NCBI RefSeq assembly: GCF_013618625.1
Contig: NZ_JABRWO010000010.1
Span: 1-64,000 of the forward strand
DNA: 64,000 bases
Reading direction: 5' to 3'
Source: Bremerella alba
Lineage (GTDB): Bacteria; Planctomycetota; Planctomycetia; Pirellulales; Pirellulaceae
The translations under genes and the position numbers were made by a program. The notes beneath the pieces were generated by a model. That model saw nothing but the letters and a program-made list of their open reading frames with translations. It searched no databases and was not told the origin of the DNA. Below are positions 34,389-42,714 of the stretch, one piece after another (position 1 is the first letter of the stretch; the number at the start of each line of letters is the position of its first letter).

Positions 34389-35690
34389 TTACGAGAAGAG
34401 TTGGCGGATGACCTGCCCGTCACGAACAATCGTGATGGGCCGGCCGGAAGTCGTGTGATATTCCTTGGTGTGATCGATGCCGAGGTTATAGAAGAACGAC
34501 GCAGCTGCATCGTCCGGCTTGAACCCGACACCGTCCTTGGGCAAGGCTGCCTTGTCATCGCTTTCACCGATAACCTGACCGCCTCGTACGCCGCCGCCAG
34601 CCATCAGCATGGTCATACAGCGAGGGTAATGATCGCGACCGCCGCGGCCGTTAATCTTCGGCGTACGACCGAATTCTCCGGTCACAAATACGCCGGTCGA
34701 ATCGAGCATGCCTTTGCTGTGCAGTCCATTGAAGAGCGCCGCCAAGCCGTTGTCCAGCTTCGGAAGCAGGTTATCTTTCAAACGAGCGAAATTGTCTTGA
34801 TGCGTGTCCCATCCACCATTGGTGATGGTAACGAAGCGGACGCCACTTTCGATCAGGCGAATCGCCAGCAAACAGCTCATGCTGAATTCGTCTTGCTCGA
34901 AGTCTTTGGCGAATGCAGGGCTTTCTTTCGAGACATCGAACGCATCACGTGCTCGCTTAGAAGTGATGATCGCGTGGGCCTGATGGCTAAAACGATCGAG
35001 TCCATCCAAGAGCTGGTCGTCGGACTCAAAACCAGCGAACGTTTGGTCCAACTGAGCCAGCAGTTTGTGGCGACGCTCGACGGTGTCGATCGTCAGCCCG
35101 CCGGCCAGGCTTATCCCGCGCACCGAATAAGCCTGACCAGGGCGAGGCGTACTGTTGGTCGCTAAGGGAGCGTACTTAACACCCAGGTAGCCGGCCGACT
35201 GCTGACTACGCGGGATGGCGACATAGGATGGAAGATCTTCCGGCGTTTCGAGTTCCTTGCTGACGATAGAACCGTAAGACGGATATTGCAGCGAAGCAAT
35301 CGGACGTGTGCCGGTATTGACGTATTCGGTGCCCAGTTGGTGGGCGGCCAGCGTATGCGAGACACCACGCATGACGACGTATTTGTCGGCCTGTTGGGCC
35401 ATCTTAGGGAGGTGTTCGCTCAGCTCGAGGCCTGGGACTTTGGTCTTGATCGGCTTGAAATCGCCGCGGTATTCGCTAGGAGCCTGAGGTTTGGGATCGA
35501 ACGTATCGATATGCGTCGGCCCACCGTTCAAGTTCACAAAGATCCCGGCCTTCGCTTGTCCACCACCGGCAACTTCGCCAGCTTCAGCCAAGGAAAGATA
35601 GGACGCTAAATTCAGGCCAATGCCGCCCATGACGCCAACTTTCAGAAAGTCGCGGCGGCGTACTCCGTCACATGTTTGATTGGTGGGCAT
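34389..35690 (-). CDS. DUF1501 Tat-exported protein
   Basis: A 433-residue member of DUF1501, a large planctomycete family with an alkaline-phosphatase/sulfatase-like fold. The N-terminus carries a twin-arginine signal RRRDFLKVGVMGG at about 11-23. The core has GPTHIDTFDPKP, then VMRGVSHTLAAH, YPSYGSIVSKELE, and a C-terminal VFVTGEFGRTPKINGRGGRDHYPRC. Enzymatic activity is not established for the family. DUF1501 genes are almost always next to DUF1549/DUF1553 genes, as here (upstream, 139-base gap), and the two are thought to act together in the periplasm. A dispersed repeat copy lies just upstream (35711-35737). Confidence 0.92.
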   Translation of the reverse strand: MPTNQTCDGVRRRDFLKVGVMGGIGLNLASYLSLAEAGEVAGGGQAKAGIFVNLNGGPTHIDTFDPKPQAPSEYRGDFKPIKTKVPGLELSEHLPKMAQQADKYVVMRGVSHTLAAHQLGTEYVNTGTRPIASLQYPSYGSIVSKELETPEDLPSYVAIPRSQQSAGYLGVKYAPLATNSTPRPGQAYSVRGISLAGGLTIDTVERRHKLLAQLDQTFAGFESDDQLLDGLDRFSHQAHAIITSKRARDAFDVSKESPAFAKDFEQDEFSMSCLLAIRLIESGVRFVTITNGGWDTHQDNFARLKDNLLPKLDNGLAALFNGLHSKGMLDSTGVFVTGEFGRTPKINGRGGRDHYPRCMTMLMAGGGVRGGQVIGESDDKAALPKDGVGFKPDDAAASFFYNLGIDHTKEYHTTSGRPITIVRDGQVIRQLFS

Positions 35691-35710
35691 ACGAGTGATC
35701 CTGGTATGGG

Positions 35711-35737
35711 AGTTTTCAGTTTGAATTGTTCAGTGAG
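35711..35737 (+). repeat. Third copy of the dispersed repeat
   Basis: Matches the 3145-3174 arm at about 22 of its first 24 bases (AGTTTTCAG, TTGAA and TGTTCAGT cores) in the same orientation. It lies in the 139-base gap upstream of the DUF1501 gene. Confidence 0.6.
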
Positions 35738-35829
35738 AGCGTTTGGGGACCATACTGTCGTGTTCGTCAGCGTGGCTTCGTTTGCTCTTGTTCCCTCCAC
35801 TTGCGAGAAGGGGGGGAGACAACAGGTTG

Positions 35830-38583
35830 TTAGTGATTGACGATGAACTCTTTCGTGTTCAGCAAAGCCCACATCAGGTCGTGTAGGCCGTTGACCGGCT
35901 TTTCGGAACTGCGCAGGTGCGATAGCGAAATGGTCATCTCTTTCTCGCTCGGCTCGCGGCTCAATGTGCGAAGGTACGCCTCTGTCACCATTTCAGCTGG
36001 AGAGTCGAAAGCGACCGGTTGAACCTTCTCTTTTTTCTCATTTGCTTTCGCTTTTTCCAGTTGCTCGCGAAGGTAGACTAAGCGTTTCTTACCGGCAGCC
36101 AATCTCTCGCGAATCTCTTTTGCACGCATTTGGTTGCCTTTGGCAGCTTGGCGTTCAGCTGCGGCCCGACCGTTACCCATTTGCTCGTACAAGCGTTTGA
36201 TATTCGCTTGAAGCTTGCCGGTTTCGGTAGCTCGTTTGTCGATTTGTGGTGACAGTGACTTTTGAACCTCGCCGATCCAGCTGTCGCTGTTGGCCATCGA
36301 AGCGTGCAGGCTAAAGTCGTTCTGCAGAAAGACGGTCTGCAAGAGCGTCGCTTCCATGCTGCGATCGCAATCGCAATTGCTGGCCCGCTCGCTACGTCCA
36401 AAGATCTGCAGCGGATATGAAGCATTTCCTTGGATCCGTGTACCTGGGATCGAAATGGCGCGGTCTTCGATATTGGTCAGGTACGTTCCCATCGACTGGT
36501 CCCCGGCGGTTGCCTGTTGGATGATGTCGTAGGCGACTTCCGCTGGCAGTCGACGTGGAACTGAGCGGCTGAAATTGCGTATGTCGAGGCGGTTGGTCTC
36601 GTTAGGAACCCACGAGAGCTGATAGGTACGGCTCAGAGCGATCTCGCGATGAACCCACTTCAAGTCGTAGTTGTTCTCGATGAAGCCTTTAGCGAGGTAG
36701 TCCAGCAGCGGCTCATTGCTCGGAGGATTGCCCAGGCTCAAGTCGTCGGTGGGATGGACAATACCGACGCTGAAATACGTTGCCCAAATTCGATTGACGA
36801 TAGCACGAGCGAAGTAAGGGTTTTCCTTCTGGCGAAGCCATTCCATCACCGGTTGGCGAACGTCTTCGTAGTCGCGAAGGTCGATCGCTTCTTCTCCCAG
36901 AACTCGGGCCTCCGGCGAACGCGAAGCTAAGCCCTTACGGTTCTTTTTGTTCTTCGCATTGCGGCTGATATTGCTGACCGGCATCACGACCAGTTCGGGG
37001 AAAGGAACGGTCTTGCCGTTGCGTAGCTCCTTGGCGAACTCGCGTCGCTGCTGATTGCCGCGTAGCTCTTTGTCGATTTCGAGTTTGTTGAGTATGTCTT
37101 CGTACTGAGCAAACCCAGCTCGGTCGAAGCGGGGCGGCTGATTGGCGAAGCGGGCACCGGTGAAGAAGGTCTTGAACTCGTCGAAGTCATTTTTAGACCA
37201 GACGTCAAAGGGGTGCTTATGGCACTGGGCACACTGAATCCGCACGCCCATGAACGCGTACGCAAAAGCGATGGCCCGTTCTTCCGGCTGTCGGAATTCT
37301 CGGCGAGCCCAGTAGTGCGTCATGTACTCGCGATCGGCAAAGCTGCCTCCGTCACGGTACATGTCGCTCATCTCTTCGCAGTACTCTTGGTAGCTTTCAC
37401 CTTCTAAGCGGCTACGAGCGAGGATGATGCCAGCGGCAAGCTCGTCATAGGGTACGTTTTTCTCGACCCGATCATAGAGCCAGTCGTACCATTCCTGGGC
37501 AGGGCCGATACGCATGGGCGATACGTTGACAAGTTGTTGGTCGTTGTTGCCAGTGATGTCGCAGAGTAAGGTTGTCATCTTGGCGACGTAAGCTGGCGTA
37601 TCGAGAAGCTGGTCAATCTTCTTTTCTCGTTTATTTGGATCGCTGTCGGCCACGAAAGCTCGGATCTCGGTAGGCGAGGGAAGGGTGCCGGCGATGTCGA
37701 GACTCACGCGACGCAGGAATTGTTCGTCCGATGCTAAATCCGACGGCACAATACCCAACTTCTTCAGTTTATGAACGACGAGTTCGTCGATCTTGGTCGG
37801 CGTGGGAACGGCCGGATAGTTGGCACCAATCAGCTTGCTGACCGGACGCAAGACGGGAATAGCAACGACTGCTTTGTCGTAGGCGACAACCACGTGCGTG
37901 TCGCCAGCTTCGACGCCGGTGACGATGCCTTCACCGTCGATCTCAGCGACCTGGTCGTCGTTGGTGGTAAAGCGGCACAGAGGGGTGACGTCTTCCTGGG
38001 TACCGTCGGCCCAGTGGGCCACGACTCGCAGCGGTTCGGATTGATCTTTGTCGTTAAAGACGATTTCTTCCGGCGTGACGTGTAGACGTTCGAGGACGGC
38101 CACGTTCGAAGGTTCAAATTTCGCTCCGCCCTTGATCCAGTTATGCAGGACGTGATGTTCCCAGCTATTAAGCTCGTACCGCTTACCCCCTTCGTGCATG
38201 TCTTCATCAGTCGGCTTGTAGATGAGCATGCTTTCATCGGGCGAATCGGTGTCGACGCGAGGATCGTCCCCTTCGATGATGGCGGCATGATCGGCTTTGA
38301 AGTCGTAACCGAACAGCGAGAGCATGAACCCACCACGGCCTTGGAACGAACCATGGCAGCTGCGCCCATTGCAGCCCAGACGGCCCATCAAAGGCGAAAC
38401 GTGCTTCTGGAAGTCTGGCGTTTCCTGGACGTCCTGTGGCGTAAAACGTTCGATGATCGTAGGCATGACCTCACTTGAGGGTCGGCTTTCTCCGATCGAT
38501 TCGGCGAAAAGCGGAGCCACCGTCGCCAAAGCGATTGCCGGGGCGAACAGCGAGAGACAAAATCGGGCGAAAGTGGCGTTCAT
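35830..38583 (-). CDS. DUF1549/DUF1553 exported cytochrome-like protein with Big_2 domain
   Basis: About 917 residues. After a signal peptide (FCLSLFAPAIALATVAPLFA) there is a haem-c-like segment with C71-x4-C76-H77 (GCNGRSCHG, numbered from ATG 38583), then a Big_2-like bacterial Ig domain (about 175-260). DUF1549 follows (DELVVHKLKKLGI, with a canonical CAQCH at IQCAQCHKHPFD), then DUF1553 (NRIWATYFSVGIVHPTDDLS, ALSRTYQLSW) and a coiled coil. These families are typical of planctomycetes and are linked to periplasmic redox or polysaccharide processing, but no reaction is proven. The CX4CH spacing is unlike standard CXXCH. It lies upstream of DUF1501. Confidence 0.9.
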   Translation of the reverse strand: MNATFARFCLSLFAPAIALATVAPLFAESIGESRPSSEVMPTIIERFTPQDVQETPDFQKHVSPLMGRLGCNGRSCHGSFQGRGGFMLSLFGYDFKADHAAIIEGDDPRVDTDSPDESMLIYKPTDEDMHEGGKRYELNSWEHHVLHNWIKGGAKFEPSNVAVLERLHVTPEEIVFNDKDQSEPLRVVAHWADGTQEDVTPLCRFTTNDDQVAEIDGEGIVTGVEAGDTHVVVAYDKAVVAIPVLRPVSKLIGANYPAVPTPTKIDELVVHKLKKLGIVPSDLASDEQFLRRVSLDIAGTLPSPTEIRAFVADSDPNKREKKIDQLLDTPAYVAKMTTLLCDITGNNDQQLVNVSPMRIGPAQEWYDWLYDRVEKNVPYDELAAGIILARSRLEGESYQEYCEEMSDMYRDGGSFADREYMTHYWARREFRQPEERAIAFAYAFMGVRIQCAQCHKHPFDVWSKNDFDEFKTFFTGARFANQPPRFDRAGFAQYEDILNKLEIDKELRGNQQRREFAKELRNGKTVPFPELVVMPVSNISRNAKNKKNRKGLASRSPEARVLGEEAIDLRDYEDVRQPVMEWLRQKENPYFARAIVNRIWATYFSVGIVHPTDDLSLGNPPSNEPLLDYLAKGFIENNYDLKWVHREIALSRTYQLSWVPNETNRLDIRNFSRSVPRRLPAEVAYDIIQQATAGDQSMGTYLTNIEDRAISIPGTRIQGNASYPLQIFGRSERASNCDCDRSMEATLLQTVFLQNDFSLHASMANSDSWIGEVQKSLSPQIDKRATETGKLQANIKRLYEQMGNGRAAAERQAAKGNQMRAKEIRERLAAGKKRLVYLREQLEKAKANEKKEKVQPVAFDSPAEMVTEAYLRTLSREPSEKEMTISLSHLRSSEKPVNGLHDLMWALLNTKEFIVNH

Positions 38584-38673
38584 GGAATTGCTATCCTTCG
38601 CGTGGCGATGGGATGTCATGAATTGTTGTCAGGTTAATTTGCTTTGCGGTGCTAATCGCACCAGGCCGTTTAA

Positions 38674-39318
38674 CTAGCGATTGGATTTTTTCTTGGGGGT
38701 CAATTGGCGGAGTTGCCGTTCGATCATTTGCGGGCCATCATGTTCCAGGCGTTCCAGGTTTTGCTCTAGCCGTCGGACACGCTCTTGGGCACGTTTCAGT
38801 TCTTCTTCCGTGACGCGTTTCTGGGTTACCAGTTTGTGCTGCAAAGCTTCGCGAAATTCCAGGCGAAGGTCTTCGTTGTCAGGGTTCAGTTGCAATCTTG
38901 CGGCCAGCAATGTGGCACTGCTGTTTGCTTTCCACAATTCCAACTGCATTTCGTAAAAGCGGGGTGCACGTGACTCCAGGGTGCTCAGTCGTTCGCTCAC
39001 CCGGTAAAGCTCACGAACGGCCTTGGCATACTCTCTCTGATCCATACCCCGAAGTTGTCGCAGAAGTTTCTCGAGTTCCGGATGATGTTTCTTGGCGAAA
39101 GCCAACGCGGTTGCTTCCCGTTGTTTGCGATCTTCGATCGAGATTCGCACATCACCCATCGGTGCCTGGGCGATTTGCCGACTGTCGGGATCCTGCTTGA
39201 CGGCGGAAACGGGCATCGTGCGTTCTTGTGCGACGGCAGAAACCGACCAAACCAGGGAGCAATTTGCTGCCAGGCAGGCGGTAAGAAGGATGCCGTGAGT
39301 TCGCGAGGCAATATTCAT
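38674..39318 (-). CDS. Exported coiled-coil hypothetical protein
   Basis: About 214 residues with a signal peptide (GILLTACLAANCSLVWSVSAVA). The mature part is almost entirely helical and charged, with heptad-like runs from about 60 to 205 (KHHPELEKLLRQLRGMDQRE, ELKRAQERVRRLEQNLERLE) and a basic tail ending KKKSNR. There is no enzymatic motif. It lies between the anti-sigma-like gene and the DUF1549/1553 gene. It could be a periplasmic structural or sensor-like protein of the ECF operon; the function is unknown. ATG 39318 gives the cleanest signal peptide. Confidence 0.75.
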   Translation of the reverse strand: MNIASRTHGILLTACLAANCSLVWSVSAVAQERTMPVSAVKQDPDSRQIAQAPMGDVRISIEDRKQREATALAFAKKHHPELEKLLRQLRGMDQREYAKAVRELYRVSERLSTLESRAPRFYEMQLELWKANSSATLLAARLQLNPDNEDLRLEFREALQHKLVTQKRVTEEELKRAQERVRRLEQNLERLEHDGPQMIERQLRQLTPKKKSNR

Positions 39319-39359
39319 GACGTATCGAAAAGGGATCGTGGTTTTGTCGGGAAAGATCA

Positions 39360-39944
39360 TTAAAGAGCTGGTGCTGCGGATTCAGTTTCCTGCTGGGCAG
39401 CCAAGGCTTTGAGCATCCAACTGGGAGGATTCTCAGGCGTGCTGGCCAACAGCTGATCGAAGAAAGCATCTTCGTCCTCTGGCAATTCTTCCCACTGCCC
39501 GGGCATGGCGTCGGTATCGTCTTCGATGTGTTCCACCCAGGCCGCAGCGAGTTGGCTGTTTTCGCTATCGACGGTGCGTTCTGCGTTGTGAGAACCTCCG
39601 CCGGACCAGGCAACCATCGCGAACCCACCTGCAAGGAAAACCATCAGGCAAGCAGCCAGCGAAAGCAGAACGCGAAGTCGCAATTTGTTTCCAGGAGCCG
39701 CATCGATCGGTGAGGCGACCTCGACAGGCTCCATGGAAACGGTGTGAGATGCAATTGCGTGGTGGCTTGCACCGGTAAGCAGGACGGCTTCCGCCAACAG
39801 TTCGCGAAGCGATTGATCGGTAGCTAGATCGGCTTCAAACAGTTCGGCCTCTTGCTCGGTCATCTCGTCCAGAAGATACCGTATCGCTTCGAAAAGACGA
39901 TCGTCATCCGCAGGTTGTTCGTTTTGTTCGATGTCTCGAATCAT
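39360..39944 (-). CDS. Anti-sigma-factor-like single-pass membrane protein
   Basis: About 194 residues. The acidic cytoplasmic N-terminus (RYLLDEMTEQEAELFEADLA) resembles the helical sigma-binding domain of anti-sigma factors, without the Cys/His zinc motif. One membrane helix (VLLSLAACLMVFLAGGFAMVAW, about 90-111) and an acidic periplasmic tail follow. It starts 20 bases after the ECF sigma gene, the usual layout for a cognate sigma/anti-sigma pair. Pairing is inferred from position and topology, not from sequence identity. Confidence 0.75.
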   Translation of the reverse strand: MIRDIEQNEQPADDDRLFEAIRYLLDEMTEQEAELFEADLATDQSLRELLAEAVLLTGASHHAIASHTVSMEPVEVASPIDAAPGNKLRLRVLLSLAACLMVFLAGGFAMVAWSGGGSHNAERTVDSENSQLAAAWVEHIEDDTDAMPGQWEELPEDEDAFFDQLLASTPENPPSWMLKALAAQQETESAAPAL

Positions 39945-39964
39945 AATTGTTGTGCGAGTTAAAA

Positions 39965-40513
39965 TTAAGTTTCGCGTTGAGTCCAAGCTAACTTGCCACG
40001 CAGCTTGTTCATCGCGTTTCGCATTCGTCCGAGTGCCGTGCCCAACGGAATGTCGAGCTCTTGGGCGATTTGGGCGAACGTTTTGTCTTCGTAAATTCGC
40101 ATTCGCAAGACTTGTTTGAGTTCCGGCGAAAGCTCGTCGATGGCCAGGCGAACCGAATCGGCCGTTTCCTGGTCGACTAGGGGGTCAGCCGGTGGGCCGT
40201 CTCCATTTCGGTGAGGATCCTCTTGCAGGTTTTCCAGCACCCTTTTCTGCGTTGCACTTCGCCGGCGTTGGGCGAGCGCTTCGCGATAAGCAACTTGAAA
40301 CAGCCAAGCCTTGCGACTTTCAACTTGGGTTTCGTGGCCGACTTCGACCAGCTTGCCAAAGGCAGTCTGAATAACGTCTTGAATCAGGCTCGCTTCACCG
40401 ACGACACCCCACAGGAACCTGCGCAGCTCTTCCGCATGGAGTGCATGCAGATCGGCTATCTCGGCTTCGCTGAGCCGGTGGGGTGCAGGTAAAGTCAACG
40501 CCTTGATGTCCAA
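39965..40513 (-). CDS. ECF RNA polymerase sigma factor
   Basis: A 182-residue ECF-type sigma factor. Region 2 (about 18-80) includes the -10 recognition helix (DVIQTAFGKLVEVGHE, SRKAWLFQVAYREAL). Region 4 (about 122-175) shows LSPELKQVLRMRIYEDKTFA, then the helix-turn-helix QIAQELDIPLGTALGRMRNA. The length is normal. It heads the minus-strand run with the anti-sigma-like gene, so it probably drives its own operon of exported proteins. A consensus of this ECF group was not identified in the upstream 250 bases. Confidence 0.92.
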   Translation of the reverse strand: MDIKALTLPAPHRLSEAEIADLHALHAEELRRFLWGVVGEASLIQDVIQTAFGKLVEVGHETQVESRKAWLFQVAYREALAQRRRSATQKRVLENLQEDPHRNGDGPPADPLVDQETADSVRLAIDELSPELKQVLRMRIYEDKTFAQIAQELDIPLGTALGRMRNAMNKLRGKLAWTQRET

Positions 40514-40713
40514 TTACGCCACCGTCTTCGGGTAGCATCTAAAGAGTTAGAGAGATGGAGAATGCGGATTATTGTCTCATTTCCGAAATTAATTCCGGTA
40601 AATGAACCAGTCGCATTCGGGGGGAAGACCTTTTCGGATCCGCCCAAATTACGAAGATTCGCTTAAATTGAACTCACGAATCAAGCGAAGGGTTTCGTTT
40701 TTCCCGCCCGTGT

Positions 40714-40719
40714 TATAAT
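40714..40719 (+). promoter_or_regulatory. -10 element for the ABC-2 permease gene
   Basis: A perfect TATAAT about 45 bases before TTG 40764, within a G-T-rich stretch; the -35 at the right distance is weak (GGTTTC-like). GGGAG sits seven bases before the start codon. Confidence 0.45.
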
Positions 40720-40763
40720 GATTTGTTTCCCCCATATCACGTAACCTGTTTGGGAGTCTGGAC

Positions 40764-42653
40764 TTGTTTATCGGTCCGGTTTTTACGCGTGAGGCGGCCG
40801 TAACTCCGCGTCGCAGTAAGTTTTACGTTTATCGCGCGGTCTACGTAGCGGCTTTATTCTTGCTGATGTGCACCGCTTGGCTGGTGCTGGCTGGGACGCA
40901 AGTTATTGCCAGTGTTGGAGATATGGCACGTTTCGGGGCGAGCATCTTCCATATTCTGGCGCCGATCCAGCTTTGCCTAGTGATCTTCTTCGCGTCATTT
41001 AGTGCGGCAGGTGCGGTTGCTCAGGAAAAGGACCGCAAGACGCTAATCCTTTTGTTGATGACCCGACTCAACAATTCGGAGTTGGTATTAGGAAAAATGC
41101 TGGCGAGCTTGATCAACGTTTTTGCGCTGATCATGGCTGCGGCCCCCGTGTTCTGTGCGCTCTTTCTGTTCGGTGGCGTGTCGTCAGGCCAGGTGCTCCG
41201 TGTTTTGCTGGTGACCTTCATTGCAGCGCTCGCCGCTGGCAGCATCGGAAGCACGATCGCCTTGTGGCGAGAAAAGACGTTCCAGACGCTCGCTCTTACC
41301 GCAATGCTAGTGACGGTGCTTCTTGGGTTTAGTGTCGTCGTATCGCAGCGTGTTCTGTTTGATCGCCTGTTGGGGATTTCCGCCGCCGACTGGGCAACGG
41401 CCATCAATCCGGTTTGGGCCGTCATGGAAGCCGCCAATCCCTTTCCAACCGCAGAAGGCAACTTGGCTTCAATCGGTGGCGTGATGGGGCTGCATGTGCT
41501 GATCATGTCGCTAGGAATTTTGGCCATGAACGGCATTGCGATTGCCTTGGTGCGTGTCTGGAATCCGTCGCGGGAAGCACGACGTGGGAAGGAGATGGAA
41601 GCGAAGCAACTCGAAGAGAGTATCTGGGGTGCTGAGCACGATATGGCCAAGATGGATGAGGCCACAGCCCAAAGCAGCACAGGCCAGAACGCAGCCAACG
41701 AACAACGCCGCTCAGGCCATGTCGATGCCCGAACGACTGAGGTCAAAAACGATCATCGTCAGGTCTGGGAGAACCCGATTCTCTGGCGGGAAACGCAGAC
41801 GTGGGCCTATGGCCGCAAAGTGTTGATCATCAAGTTTGTTTATTTGGCACTCGCTGTCGCTGCGACCTATTTGCTTTATAGCATGGTTGCCGCCGGCACG
41901 GCTGTTTACCGCGGTGATCAACTTGGGACCACCATTCCGCCGATTGCCTGGGGGATCGTTCCGCTTTATTTGATCAGCCTGGTGATCGTGAACGCGTTGG
42001 CGGTAACATCCGTGACAAATGAACGAGACGGTCTCGCGCTCGATCTTTTGCTGGTTACCGACCTAACCCCCAAAGAGTTTACCTTCGGCAAGTTGTGGGG
42101 CGTGATGTGGGTCACTCGCGAGATGATCGTTGCGCCACTGGCAGTTACGGCTTACCTTTGGTTTGCCGGTGCGATGCAGTTAGACAGCTTTATCTTCGTC
42201 AGTGCTGGCTTGGTGGTGATGTACTTCTTCGTCACCATGTTGGGCCTTCACTGTGGAATGACCTACTCCAACAGTCGCACGGCAATCGGTGTGAGTCTGG
42301 GGACGGTCTTCTTTTTGTTTCTCGGCGTGATAACGTGTATCCTGCTGATGATCAGTTTTACCGAGTCCTTCCACTTCCAACTGTTCCCCTTCCTGGGCTT
42401 CGTTGCTGGCGGCGGCTTGGGCTTGTACGTGGCCATTGGTCACCGAAATCCTTCCCCTGCAATCCTGACGGCGACGTTGCTGCTGCCTGGCATCTCGTTT
42501 TTCGCGATCGTTAGTTTTCTGTTGGGAAAAGGGTTCGAGGTGGCCTTGGCAACGGCACTTGCGTATGGTTTCACGACCATTGCGATGTTGATCCCGGCCA
42601 TCAGCGATTTCGACATCGAGGTCGGTCGTCGTTCGGGTAGCGACGAAGATTAG
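40764..42653 (+). CDS. Double ABC-2-type permease
   Basis: 629 residues forming two ABC-2-like permease halves in one chain, each with several membrane helices. The first spans about 1-280, including GRDRKTL-like EKDRKTLILLLMTRL. The second spans about 330-615, including ERDGLALDLLLVTDLTPKEF, a repeat of the first half's loop. A charged loop with Glu/Lys clusters (about 265-325) joins them. No ATPase gene is adjacent, so the cognate nucleotide-binding protein must be encoded elsewhere. TTG 40764 has GGGAG seven bases upstream. Likely a gliding- or polysaccharide-type ABC exporter subunit; substrate unknown. Confidence 0.85.
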   Translation: MFIGPVFTREAAVTPRRSKFYVYRAVYVAALFLLMCTAWLVLAGTQVIASVGDMARFGASIFHILAPIQLCLVIFFASFSAAGAVAQEKDRKTLILLLMTRLNNSELVLGKMLASLINVFALIMAAAPVFCALFLFGGVSSGQVLRVLLVTFIAALAAGSIGSTIALWREKTFQTLALTAMLVTVLLGFSVVVSQRVLFDRLLGISAADWATAINPVWAVMEAANPFPTAEGNLASIGGVMGLHVLIMSLGILAMNGIAIALVRVWNPSREARRGKEMEAKQLEESIWGAEHDMAKMDEATAQSSTGQNAANEQRRSGHVDARTTEVKNDHRQVWENPILWRETQTWAYGRKVLIIKFVYLALAVAATYLLYSMVAAGTAVYRGDQLGTTIPPIAWGIVPLYLISLVIVNALAVTSVTNERDGLALDLLLVTDLTPKEFTFGKLWGVMWVTREMIVAPLAVTAYLWFAGAMQLDSFIFVSAGLVVMYFFVTMLGLHCGMTYSNSRTAIGVSLGTVFFLFLGVITCILLMISFTESFHFQLFPFLGFVAGGGLGLYVAIGHRNPSPAILTATLLLPGISFFAIVSFLLGKGFEVALATALAYGFTTIAMLIPAISDFDIEVGRRSGSDED

Positions 42654-42714
42654 TCTGGCTTCGTAGCAATCGCGGTAGATTCGCAACAAAGATTCATCGG
42701 AAAGGAGCGGCGGG

